From Propionispora sp. 2/2-37 (lineage in GTDB: Bacteria; Bacillota; Negativicutes; Propionisporales; Propionisporaceae), in contig NZ_CYSP01000015.1 of NCBI RefSeq assembly GCF_001298735.1, positions 34,408 to 98,407 of the forward strand: 64,000 bases of DNA. Direction: 5' to 3'. Positions 1-8,217 of this stretch are shown here, in pieces. Position numbers and translations under genes: made by a program. The notes under the pieces were generated by a model. It worked only from the letters and a program-made list of their open reading frames with translations. It did not search any database and was not told the DNA's origin. How positions within the stretch are numbered: the stretch's first letter is position 1; each line of letters starts with the position of its first letter.

Positions 1-2
1 CC

Positions 3-740
3 GAGGCTGATTATAATCGTACTTTGCAGGTGTATCAGCAGGGTGGTATATCGAAACAAAGTTTGGACAGCGCACAAAAGAGCCTGCGTCAGGCACAAAG
101 TGAATTGTCCAGCGCTTATGCAAATTTAGATACGGCCAACAGCTTATATACCGACGCTGTTGTTGTTTCTCCAGTGTCCGGACGGGTGGCAGGCAAGTCG
201 GTATCTGTTGGCCAGGTGATAGGGAGTACGGGAACTATGGGGAATTCGGCACAACTGATGACCGTTGAAAATATTCAGCAAGTATACGCTGTCGTTAACG
301 TTGAGCAAAAGGATATGGGGGCAATTCAAGCAGGCATGGAGGCGGAAGTGACGGTTGATGCCTATCCGGGAGAAGTGTTTAAAGGAAGAGTAGAAGTGAT
401 TAACCCGGTTGCCGAAACTTCCAACCGCATGTTTAAAACCAAAATCAAACTGGACAACGCGGCCGGTAAATTAAAGCCCGGAATGTTTGTTAAAGTCAAC
501 ATTGTCATTGGTGCTGAAACGCAAGTACTGGCCGTTCCGCAGTCTGCCATTTATCAGAAACAGGGACTGTACTATGTATTTGCTGCCGAAGGAGGAAAGG
601 CCATTCGCAAGCTAGTGGAAATCGGTGAGTTATTAGGAGAAAAAATTGAAATTAAATCAGGCATACCGGAAAATACCAGAGTTGTTACCAGTAATATCAA
701 TAATTTAAAAGACGGCGATAGTTTGCTGATAGACGAATAA
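3..740 (+). CDS. RND efflux periplasmic adaptor (membrane fusion protein), 5' end outside window
   Basis: Adaptor of a tripartite RND pump, linking the inner-membrane transporter to an outer-membrane channel. The reading frame is open to the left edge, so the true start lies upstream. Visible parts are the end of the helical hairpin (Gln/Ala-rich, ISKQSLDSAQK), the second half of the lipoyl domain (VVSPVSGRVAGKSVSVGQ), a beta-barrel segment and a membrane-proximal domain ending in LKDGDSLLIDE. It ends 12 nt before the RND transporter gene, so both are co-transcribed. An envelope pump of this type fits a diderm Firmicute. Confidence 0.9.
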   Translation, partial: EADYNRTLQVYQQGGISKQSLDSAQKSLRQAQSELSSAYANLDTANSLYTDAVVVSPVSGRVAGKSVSVGQVIGSTGTMGNSAQLMTVENIQQVYAVVNVEQKDMGAIQAGMEAEVTVDAYPGEVFKGRVEVINPVAETSNRMFKTKIKLDNAAGKLKPGMFVKVNIVIGAETQVLAVPQSAIYQKQGLYYVFAAEGGKAIRKLVEIGELLGEKIEIKSGIPENTRVVTSNINNLKDGDSLLIDE

Positions 741-752
741 AGGAGCTCACAG

Positions 753-3700
753 ATGATACTGACAAATATCAGTTTAAAACGGCCTGTATTTGCTTCGGTA
801 ACCATTTTGGCGCTGGTTCTCCTGGGGCTGGTTAGTTATACATCCTTGAATCTGGAAGAATATCCGGATGTAACTTTTCCGGTAGTAACAGTCACGGTGG
901 AATATCCAGGTGCTAATCCTGAACAGGTCGACAGCAAGATTGTACAAAAGATAGAAGATGCGGTAAGCTCGGCTCAAGGGGTAAAGCATATTACATCAAA
1001 TGCCTATGAGGGCATGGCCTATACCATTGTCGAGTTTACTCTGGAAACATCGCCTACTGTAGCGGCACAAGACGTGCGTGATAAAATTTCCAAGATCCGC
1101 GGCGATTTGCCGGATGATGCCGAAGAACCGGTTATCAGCCGGTATGATCCTACCCAACTGCCGGTTATTACGGTTGCCTTGACCGGTGACTTGACAATAC
1201 GCGAAATGACCACGTTAGTGGATGACATCATTAAAAAAAGATTTGAAGCCATCAATGGTGTTGGGGAAGTTACTGTAAAGGGCGCTCTTACTAGAGAAAT
1301 TGATATTAATCTTGATAAAGACAAGGTAGCTTCGTATGGATTAGCTGTTTCCGATATTCTTGCCAGTGTTCAGAGTGAAAACATGGAAGTGCCGGGAGGA
1401 AAACTGACGAAGGGCAACCGGGAAGTCAATATGAGGACAATAGGCAATATCACCGATGTTCGCGATTTTCTCAAAATACCGCTTGTCAAAAAAGATGGAG
1501 TGCAGCTTTATCTGGGGAATGTGGCCGATGTTAAGGATGGTACCGAGGAGATGGAAACGGTTGCCAAGTTTAATGGTAAACAGGCAGTCATGCTGGAACT
1601 GACCAAACAGTCGGGTGCTAATACCGTGGAAGTGGCTAAAGCCTCCCAAAAAGTATTGGAGGACCTACGCAAGGAAATTCCGCCAGGAACGGAACTGACT
1701 TTGGTTAAAGATAATTCAGAAAAAGTTCTGGAGTCGGTGGATGATGTATTATTCAATCTGGTAATCGGCGGGCTGCTGGCCGTTATTATCGTATTTATGT
1801 TCTTAGGCAATTGGCGCAGTACCATGATTAGCGGCATTACCATTCCGGCATCCATTATCTCTACCTTCTTTGCCATGAAGATTTTTGATTTTACCCTTAA
1901 TGTAATGTCTTTGCTGGCGCTGTCCCTGGTAGTAGGAATTTTAATTGATGACGCAATTGTTGTTATTGAAAACATAGTAAGGCATATGGAAATGGGTAAA
2001 CCGCGACTGCGGGCGGCTGCGGAAGCCACAGAAGAAATTGGCCTGGCGGTAACGGCTACTACCCTGACACTGGTAGCGGTCTTTACGCCAGTAGGCATGA
2101 TGACGGGTATTGTGGGCCGGTATTTTAAACAGTTTGGTATTACGGTAGCCTTTTCGGTGTTGGTTTCTCTCTTTATTGCGTTTACCCTGACGCCCATGCT
2201 GTCGGCAAAGTATTTGGATATTGCCCACGGGGAAAATAAAAACTGGCTGGGGCGAATGCTTCATTCCTGGAATGCCGCTTTTGACCGGCTAACAGAAAAA
2301 TACGGTATATTGTTACGAAGAGCTATGCAGCATCGATTGATTATCTTAGGTATTGTGCTGGTTTTATTTGTGGGAAGTCTGGGGTTAGCCAGCTTTTTGG
2401 GATCAGACTTTATTGCTAAATCCGATCAGGGTGAATTTACGGCTACGATCGATTTGGATGCCGGTACCAGTGTTGCAGGGGCAGCGGCTATTGCTGATAA
2501 AGTAACTGAGTATATGAAGGAAATACCGGAAATCGTGATTGTGCAAAGTACAGCCAGTGTAGATAACGTAAAGATATATGTGAAATTAACTCCAAAACAG
2601 CAGCGTCAACGCTCGATTACTGCAATTATCAGCGAGTTGCGGGAAAAAACCAGTCTCATGCCGGGAATAAAGGCAGCCTATTTGGAAGCCAGTTCCGGGG
2701 GAGAAGAGTACCCTGTCCAGATTGTTATCCAGGGAGAATCGGTTGACAAATTAGGTGAGATTGCTGATCAAGCGAAAACGATCATGGAACAGACCCCAGG
2801 TGCTGTCGATGTCGTGTCTTCGTATAAACCCGGTAAACCGGATGCGCAGATTGTGGTAAAACAAGAGCAGGCTGCAGATTTGGGTGTCTCAACATCCAGC
2901 ATTGCTAGTACGTTGCGTACCATGTTTAACGGCACTACGGTCGGACAATATAAGGACGGTGACGACAGTTATGATATCGTTGTAAAGTTAAAAGAAGAAA
3001 ATCGCACAGGCATTCAGGATGTCAGTGGAATTTATTTGGCAAGCTTGCATACCGACAGCAGCAATAAAGTCAACTTAATTCCCCTCTCACAGGTTACAAA
3101 TACGGTATATTCTACGAGCCCAAGTCAAATTGACCGCTATGACCGTCACAAACAAGTGAAACTGACGGCGAATTTGCAGGGAGTTTCACTGGGAGAATTT
3201 AATACGAGAATTATGAATGACTTAAAGCAGATCGAAATGCCTCCAGGGTATCAGTTTGTGGCAATTGGCGAGGCAGAGCGTATGGGAGATACTTTCAGCG
3301 CCATGGTGGTAGCCTTGGTGTTGGCCGTCAGCTTTATCTTTTTTGTCCTGGCGGCTCAGTTTGAAAGTTATATTGATCCGTTTTCCATTATGTTGTCCTT
3401 ACCCTTGGCCATTATCGGAGCTATTTTAGGACTGCTCGTCATGCACGGCACACTCAGCATTATGTCTATGATTGGAATCATCATGCTGATGGGGCTGGTG
3501 ACGAAAAACGCTATTTTGCTGATTGATTTTGCCAAGCAGCGTATGGCGGAGGGAATTGAACGCAATGAGGCTTTGATTGAAGCCGCTCATATTCGTATGC
3601 GGCCCATTATGATGACTACCGCGGCCATGGTATTCGGTATGTTGCCGTTAGCCTTTGGCTTTGGTCCCGGAGCTGAAGCACGGGCACCGATGGCCCATGT

Positions 3701-3818
3701 TATTATTGGCGGTCTGATCACTTCTACTATTCTGACATTAGTAGTTATTCCGGTTATATATACTTTGCTGGATGATGCAAAGAGCCTGTATGTGAAACGT
3801 AGGGAGAGCATTTCATAA
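753..3818 (+). CDS. RND multidrug efflux transporter, AcrB/HAE1 family
   Basis: Proton-driven inner-membrane exporter of 1021 residues, the normal family length. The start follows the SD AGGAGC. The order is a TM1 after residue ~10, a large periplasmic porter/docking domain, a TM2-6 block (~335-490), a second periplasmic domain and TM8-12. Proton-relay residues are present: the paired Asp399-Asp400 in GILIDDAIVVIENI (TM4) and Lys918 in LVTKNAILLIDFAK (TM10). These make it a hydrophobe/amphiphile (HAE1) pump rather than a heavy-metal pump. It pairs with the adaptor immediately upstream; no outer-membrane channel gene is visible. The substrate is unknown. Confidence 0.95.
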   Translation: MILTNISLKRPVFASVTILALVLLGLVSYTSLNLEEYPDVTFPVVTVTVEYPGANPEQVDSKIVQKIEDAVSSAQGVKHITSNAYEGMAYTIVEFTLETSPTVAAQDVRDKISKIRGDLPDDAEEPVISRYDPTQLPVITVALTGDLTIREMTTLVDDIIKKRFEAINGVGEVTVKGALTREIDINLDKDKVASYGLAVSDILASVQSENMEVPGGKLTKGNREVNMRTIGNITDVRDFLKIPLVKKDGVQLYLGNVADVKDGTEEMETVAKFNGKQAVMLELTKQSGANTVEVAKASQKVLEDLRKEIPPGTELTLVKDNSEKVLESVDDVLFNLVIGGLLAVIIVFMFLGNWRSTMISGITIPASIISTFFAMKIFDFTLNVMSLLALSLVVGILIDDAIVVIENIVRHMEMGKPRLRAAAEATEEIGLAVTATTLTLVAVFTPVGMMTGIVGRYFKQFGITVAFSVLVSLFIAFTLTPMLSAKYLDIAHGENKNWLGRMLHSWNAAFDRLTEKYGILLRRAMQHRLIILGIVLVLFVGSLGLASFLGSDFIAKSDQGEFTATIDLDAGTSVAGAAAIADKVTEYMKEIPEIVIVQSTASVDNVKIYVKLTPKQQRQRSITAIISELREKTSLMPGIKAAYLEASSGGEEYPVQIVIQGESVDKLGEIADQAKTIMEQTPGAVDVVSSYKPGKPDAQIVVKQEQAADLGVSTSSIASTLRTMFNGTTVGQYKDGDDSYDIVVKLKEENRTGIQDVSGIYLASLHTDSSNKVNLIPLSQVTNTVYSTSPSQIDRYDRHKQVKLTANLQGVSLGEFNTRIMNDLKQIEMPPGYQFVAIGEAERMGDTFSAMVVALVLAVSFIFFVLAAQFESYIDPFSIMLSLPLAIIGAILGLLVMHGTLSIMSMIGIIMLMGLVTKNAILLIDFAKQRMAEGIERNEALIEAAHIRMRPIMMTTAAMVFGMLPLAFGFGPGAEARAPMAHVIIGGLITSTILTLVVIPVIYTLLDDAKSLYVKRRESIS

Positions 3819-3908
3819 CATACAGGAGTACCGGAGTTCAGACTGATTTAAATAGCAGCATAATGGCTTTGGGGGATTCAATAAATGATTATAAGGGGTG
3901 CTTTGATT

Positions 3909-4172
3909 GTGAAAATTACCAGTATTACCGATGTGAACGCTTTTATGAAGGCGGTTGATACCTGTCAAGGCAAAGTGGAACTTGTAACAGCAGAGGGCGA
4001 CAGACTGAATTTGAAATCGAAATTATGTCAATACATTTCTATGGTCAAATTGGCTCATTTTGTGGCTGCATCGAATACTATTGATCAGACGAACGTTTTG
4101 AATGATATTGAAATTGTTATTACCAATCCAGATGATATACCCCTGTTAACTCCCTATCTCACTGTAAAATAA
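3909..4172 (+). CDS. HPr-like small protein
   Basis: Small cytoplasmic protein of about 87 residues resembling the HPr fold (KITSITDVNAFMKAVDTCQGKVELVTAEGDRLNLKSKL). The phosphorylatable His of PTS HPr is not seen, so a phosphocarrier role is doubtful. The preferred start is GTG 3909 with SD AAGGGGTG; an upstream in-frame ATG at 3885, also with a G-rich site, would add eight residues. It lies 90 nt downstream of the RND gene and is followed by a long perfect hairpin. Similar stand-alone HPr-like proteins occur in Firmicutes without a known role. The family call is tentative. Confidence 0.55.
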   Translation: MKITSITDVNAFMKAVDTCQGKVELVTAEGDRLNLKSKLCQYISMVKLAHFVAASNTIDQTNVLNDIEIVITNPDDIPLLTPYLTVK

Positions 4173-4232
4173 TTTATTTACATCTTAATGGAATTACTCA
4201 AATATACTTTTTGTAGAAAATGAAGGCAAAAT

Positions 4233-4273
4233 AAATCGTTACTAAATGAAGATATTTCATTTAGTAACGATTT
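4233..4273. terminator. Perfect 18-bp inverted repeat, probable bidirectional terminator
   Basis: The left arm 4233-4250 (AAATCGTTACTAAATGAA) and right arm 4256-4273 are perfectly complementary around a 5-nt loop. It sits between the convergent HPr-like gene and the secreted-protein gene. T-runs are short on both sides, so termination is inferred from position. Confidence 0.6.
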
Positions 4274-4332
4274 GTCTTCCCAGGGAGGTTACTTTAACAG
4301 TAACCCTATTGAAATTCCGGACTCATGTCCTA

Positions 4333-4755
4333 TTATTGAGCTTGCGCTACGATGTCTTGCCAAGCAGTTTGCAGGGCATTATAGGCATCATCTGAATCGG
4401 GCAGTTTAGAAACCTTAGTGGCGTCGGATGTTTTCAGCAACTGGTCGGAATAGGTGTTAGCGTCGTCAAGCAATTTTTTAAAAGACGTTTTTTGGGCATC
4501 CGGTACATAAGCTAATGAATCATAAGTAAGCTCAACTTTAACCATCTGATTATAGTATGGAGTAAGTTTAGCGCTTGTTACTTCCCCGTTTTCCAGGGTT
4601 ACAGTCAGTTTATAAGAGATTTTCCAATCATTAACAGGTGTAGTAGCAATATAAGTACCATCAATTAACCCCTCCGCACTTACCAGCCCGGTAAAATACG
4701 TCATAAGTAAAATAAATGTCATGGCCAACACTGTAATCCTTCCAAATTTTTTCAT
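4333..4755 (-). CDS. Secreted protein with FMN-binding-like motif
   Basis: Exported protein of about 140 residues. The start is ATG 4755, eight bases after AGGAGGAG on the minus strand; the longer reading frame to 4782 has no better site. A signal peptide is clear (MKKFGRITVLAMTFILLMTYF, cleavage near VSA). The mature part DGTYIATTPVNDWKISYKLTV, followed by an ENGEVTSAKLTPYY segment, resembles the repeated unit of small extracytoplasmic FMN-binding/DUF-type proteins (DGTY...V.V.NG.I...). The threonine-containing flavinylation motif is not obvious. It is a single gene convergent to its neighbour. The function is unknown. Confidence 0.6.
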   Translation of the reverse strand: MKKFGRITVLAMTFILLMTYFTGLVSAEGLIDGTYIATTPVNDWKISYKLTVTLENGEVTSAKLTPYYNQMVKVELTYDSLAYVPDAQKTSFKKLLDDANTYSDQLLKTSDATKVSKLPDSDDAYNALQTAWQDIVAQAQ

Positions 4756-4987
4756 GAGAACTCCTCCTCTTATTATTAGCAAATCAGTAGGGCAGCCAGG
4801 ATTTTGTCAAGCGGATTATTTTATTGTCAAAGTACCTGGGAAGTCATTTCAAGTTAATTGTATTAATTTTCGAAAAATACTGTTAGGATTATTTTTATGA
4901 TTTGGTAATTTCTGAGTATGTTAGGTTGAAATTTTAAGATACAGCGGATAGTATGTGGCGGTTGTGCTTTTATGAAAGGGTGATTAG

Positions 4988-5212
4988 ATGGAGGAGTATC
5001 AGAAACTATGCCGTTTTTTCTTTGAAGCGACCCGTCTGCCCTTGGCTGTATGTGACGGAGAGGGCCAGGTACAATTTTATTTTCCGGAAATCTCCTTACA
5101 ATTGATTCCTGCTGGCACTAAAATCTATATTGATGAATATAGGGAAAGAAATTTGCATATGTACCAGCCGCTCATTAAAAATATCAAATCCCGGTACTTT
5201 TTTACGTCATAG
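4988..5212 (+). pseudogene. Truncated N-terminal fragment of an AraC-type regulator
   Basis: A 74-codon frame begins MEEYQKLCRFFFEATRLPLA and continues VCDGEGQVQFYFP, with a good SD (AAAGGGTGATTAG). It resembles the N-terminal sensory part of the AraC regulator at 24907-26165 (ICELFFAIFKVSIVFVDHEKK), but it stops before any helix-turn-helix. A short relic is more likely than an independent protein. It stands immediately upstream of a GH78 relic, suggesting a lost regulator-rhamnosidase unit. Confidence 0.5.
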
Positions 5213-5242
5213 TAATGGGAAATAATGAGTAGGAGGCAAAAA

Positions 5243-5538
5243 ATGAAGCCAATTGCTTTGAAATGTGAATATCTAATCAATCTGCTTGGAATTGACATAA
5301 AAAAACGAGATTGTATTGGCAATTCACGGTGGAAGAAGGCTATTTTGGTTTTAAGCAGAAAGCCTATCAAATTATAGCTGCTGAAGGTCTTGCCGAATTG
5401 GAGAATGGACAGCTTAAATGGGACTCGGGTAAAGTAGCAAGTGATGAATGTATTCATATCCCCTATGGTGGTCAGGAGTTGAAAAGTCGCCAAAGAATTT
5501 ACTGGAAAGTTAGGATATGGAACGAAAAGCAAAAATAG
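5243..5538 (+). pseudogene. Alpha-L-rhamnosidase (GH78) N-terminal relic
   Basis: The frame starting ATG 5243 (SD AGGAGG) reads MKPIALKCEYLINLLGIDIKK, the usual GH78 N-terminus. It shifts frame near 5300 into YFGFKQKAYQIIAAEGLAEL, then WDSGKVASDECIHIPYGGQ, and ends at RIYWKVRIWNEKQK. Compare KAYQVIVKD...VVWDSGRV and VAVRVWDNHG in the other two GH78 copies here. The catalytic (alpha/alpha)6 barrel is entirely missing. It is a dead remnant of the first beta-sandwich domain. Confidence 0.85.
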
Positions 5539-5629
5539 AACATTCTTCTCTGTTTTATAAATCCCAAATGACTGAAATTCCGATACCATGTCTGTGAAAA
5601 GACAAGAATATTTATATAAGGATCTCTAC

Positions 5630-5657
5630 AAAAATCTAAAAATAATACAATTAATTT
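5630..5657 (+). promoter_or_regulatory. Conserved island promoter/operator box, copy 1
   Basis: AAAAATCTAAAAATAATACA followed by ATTAATTT; one of six near-identical boxes in the carbohydrate island. TACAAT fits a -10 element, and the conserved CTAAAAATA part would lie between -35 and -10. It precedes the SGNH hydrolase gene by about 95 nt. Probable target of the AraC regulator at 24907-26165 (inference). Confidence 0.6.
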
Positions 5658-5750
5658 CCTTAGACAAATATTAATATAAAACAGAAAAGAAAGGTGAGAA
5701 ATAAGCTGGGAATATATTATAAACAATGAAAGGTAGGAAAGGTGAGAAGG

Positions 5751-6482
5751 ATGAAAAGGGGAAAGACTATAACAACAGTAGTTGTAATTCTTGCGATAAT
5801 AACAGTTGGCGAGTTTATGTATTTTGGCTATGAGGCTTTCTGGGGACCGTTTAAAGGCCTTACAACATTGAAAATAACCCATCAATATGATACGAAAAGG
5901 CAGAACGAAATTGTATTTTATGGAGCATCTAATTTCGCCCGTTGGGACACAATGGAGAAAGACTTGGCTGGTTACAAGGTTCAAAATCACGGGTTCGGTG
6001 GCAGTACAGATAAGGACTTGTTGAAATATGCGGACACACTGCTATTTTCGTATAATCCAAGGATTGTTTTTTTTCAGACTGGCTCAAATGATTATGTAGA
6101 TATGACAGGAACTGATGCAGAAAAGGTTAGCAAAGTTATAGAATACAAACGTGACATGTTTGCAAAGTTCCACGAGCGGCTTCCTAACGCAACCTTTGTG
6201 GTTATGAGCGGTTTGCTTTTGCCTGGAAGAAGCGAATATACACCAATGACACAGGAGATTAACCGTCAATTACAGGACATCTGTAATAAACACCACGACT
6301 ACATGTATTTTGTAGATGCTTCGAAGATGACGTATGATGGCATGAAATACGATGAAACCTTGTTTGTGGAGGATCGTATTCATTTAAATCAAAAAGGTCA
6401 TGATATATGGACAAAAGACTATATTGTTCCGGCTATCGAGAGGATTATAAAGGAGAAGGCTTTAGAGAGCGTAAGAAAGTAA
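5751..6482 (+). CDS. SGNH/GDSL-family hydrolase, membrane-anchored
   Basis: Probable carbohydrate esterase or lipase of 243 residues. The start is ATG 5751 after AGGTGAG; a GTG nine bases upstream is possible. An N-terminal hydrophobic segment (TITTVVVILAIITVGEFMYF) acts as signal anchor, so the catalytic domain faces outward. SGNH blocks are visible: Ser in FYGASNFARW, Gly in GFGGSTD, Asn in TGSNDY, and Asp/His in DRIHLNQKGH. It is preceded by a copy of the island box and followed by a strong terminator, so it is a monocistronic unit. A role in deacylating plant oligosaccharides outside the cell is inferred from context. Confidence 0.8.
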   Translation: MKRGKTITTVVVILAIITVGEFMYFGYEAFWGPFKGLTTLKITHQYDTKRQNEIVFYGASNFARWDTMEKDLAGYKVQNHGFGGSTDKDLLKYADTLLFSYNPRIVFFQTGSNDYVDMTGTDAEKVSKVIEYKRDMFAKFHERLPNATFVVMSGLLLPGRSEYTPMTQEINRQLQDICNKHHDYMYFVDASKMTYDGMKYDETLFVEDRIHLNQKGHDIWTKDYIVPAIERIIKEKALESVRK

Positions 6483-6571
6483 TGATTTGTGTTTCTATTT
6501 TCTTACATCTAGCAAAAACTAAGACAAGATAGATTTCAAGGAACAGATATCTTATACTTTTTCTTTCTATC

Positions 6572-6609
6572 AAAAAGGCACCTTCTATTTTGCGTAAAGG
6601 TGCCTTTTT
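6572..6609 (+). terminator. Rho-independent terminator after the SGNH gene
   Basis: The arms AAAAAGGCACCTT (6572-6584) and AAGGTGCCTTTTT (6597-6609) pair perfectly around a 12-nt loop. The right arm ends in a T-run. Confidence 0.9.
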
Positions 6610-6742
6610 GTCTACAGTCTGAGCGTTGTTTCGTATTTTGGGATTTACCATGGAGTTTGTAAGAAAAAATGTAAAGATTCTGCATATTGGTATAAAAAAG
6701 TAATTGAGACTAATGGAGAAATAGTGAAAGGTGGAGGAACTG

Positions 6743-8149
6743 TTGAAACAGCAAGTATATAATCCCTATTTGCCAAGTTATGAATATATACCGGACGGAG
6801 AACCCCATGTTTTTGGAGATAGATTATATATTTTCGGGAGTCATGACCGCTTTAATGGAACCGAGTACTGTCAGAATGATTATGTATGTTGGTCGACTCC
6901 TGTGGATGATTTATCTGCCTGGCGGTATGAGGGTGTTATTTTCCGCAAAGATCAGCATCCGTACCAATCAGATAAAGGGTTGCTTTTTGCACCGGATGTT
7001 GCGCAAGGCCCCGACGGCAGGTATTATCTTTACTTTTCTGCTGCAGGTTCTTGCATTATATCGGTTGCTGTGAGCGATAATCCTGCCGGTCCGTATGGAT
7101 ATTATGGCGATATTAGAGACGATTCCGGACATGTTCTGGGTTCAAGTAAAGGTGACTATTACCAATTTGATCCGGCAATTCTTATGGACGATGACGGCCG
7201 TATTTTTTTGTATTCCGGTTTTAACCCTTTGTTCAGGGAAGAACTGTTAGGCCGTAAGATTGTAGGGGCCTTTGTAATGGAATTGCATCTTGACATGCTT
7301 ACGGTAAAAGCGGGACCGAAAATAATCATGCCAAGGAAAAATAAGCAGGCCGGGAGGTATAATTTTTTTGAAGCAAATTCTATTCGTAAGATTAACGGGA
7401 TTTACTATTTTGTATATTCTCCGTATCTTATGGGGTTGTGTTATGCTACTAGCAAATATCCGGACAGAGATTTTGTCTATCGGGGGGTTATCCATTCTAA
7501 CTCTGATTTGGGGATAAACGGTCACAATTTGAAAAATCCTGCGTATCCTTTAGGTAACAACCATGGCAGTATTGTCTGTATAAACGGACAGTATTATATT
7601 TTCAATCATCGAATGACGAATAACAATCAATTTTCGCGTCAAGCTATAGCCGAACCAATTGCTATTGAACCGGATGGAAGTATTAAGCAAGTAGAGATGA
7701 CCAGTTGTGGACTAAATGGCGGACCATTACATGGTCAAGGGGAATATCCCGCATACATCGCCTGCTGTTTGATGAGGAAACGCTTTTTTGGGGGAATTCA
7801 AAATCCATTTAGCAAACCGCCGTATATGACACAGGAAGGTGAAGATCGGGAGGACAATTCCAATCAATATATTGCCTCCATAACGGATGGATGTACTGCC
7901 GGGTACAAATATTTTAATTTTGATAAAGCTAGCCGTATTTCAGTGAAAGTGCGCGGGGATGCATCAGGTGAGCTGCGAGTTCAGTTATGCGAAAAAGGAG
8001 CGGCGGTTTCCATAATAAAACTTAATATTTCGGGAAAGGATTGGACAGAGTTTTCCGGTGACTTTCAGGTACTGCCTGGTGTTCATCCACTTTTCTTCGT
8101 TTATAAGGGAAAAGGGAGCTTTGATTTAATGTCTTTTAGCATCCAGTAA
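6743..8149 (+). CDS. GH43-family glycosidase with C-terminal CBM6-like domain
   Basis: Probable intracellular beta-xylosidase/alpha-L-arabinofuranosidase of 468 residues. TTG 6743 is five bases after GGAGG; GTG 6731 is an alternative start. The five-bladed propeller begins NPYLPSYEYIPDGEPHVFGD, whose Asp fits the general base; YQFDPAILMDDDGRIFLYSG gives the pKa-modulating Asp and FFEANSIRKI the acid Glu. From about residue 370, KYFNFDKASRISVKVRGDA resembles a CBM6 beta-sandwich. No signal peptide is seen, so the substrate must be imported. The gene is adjacent to a GH3 gene, consistent with stepwise trimming of short plant oligosaccharides. Confidence 0.85.
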   Translation: MKQQVYNPYLPSYEYIPDGEPHVFGDRLYIFGSHDRFNGTEYCQNDYVCWSTPVDDLSAWRYEGVIFRKDQHPYQSDKGLLFAPDVAQGPDGRYYLYFSAAGSCIISVAVSDNPAGPYGYYGDIRDDSGHVLGSSKGDYYQFDPAILMDDDGRIFLYSGFNPLFREELLGRKIVGAFVMELHLDMLTVKAGPKIIMPRKNKQAGRYNFFEANSIRKINGIYYFVYSPYLMGLCYATSKYPDRDFVYRGVIHSNSDLGINGHNLKNPAYPLGNNHGSIVCINGQYYIFNHRMTNNNQFSRQAIAEPIAIEPDGSIKQVEMTSCGLNGGPLHGQGEYPAYIACCLMRKRFFGGIQNPFSKPPYMTQEGEDREDNSNQYIASITDGCTAGYKYFNFDKASRISVKVRGDASGELRVQLCEKGAAVSIIKLNISGKDWTEFSGDFQVLPGVHPLFFVYKGKGSFDLMSFSIQ

Positions 8150-8217
8150 GACTAAGAATTTATGCTTTTTTAACAGTAGAATTCTAAAACGCAGAAGGAG
8201 TAGAAGGGGAGAAGAAC

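Noticed and set aside
1508..2197. 229-codon open frame on the minus strand inside the RND gene
   Set aside because: It is antisense to a gene with clear family motifs, has no SD and encodes a low-complexity Ser/Thr-rich product; a shadow frame.
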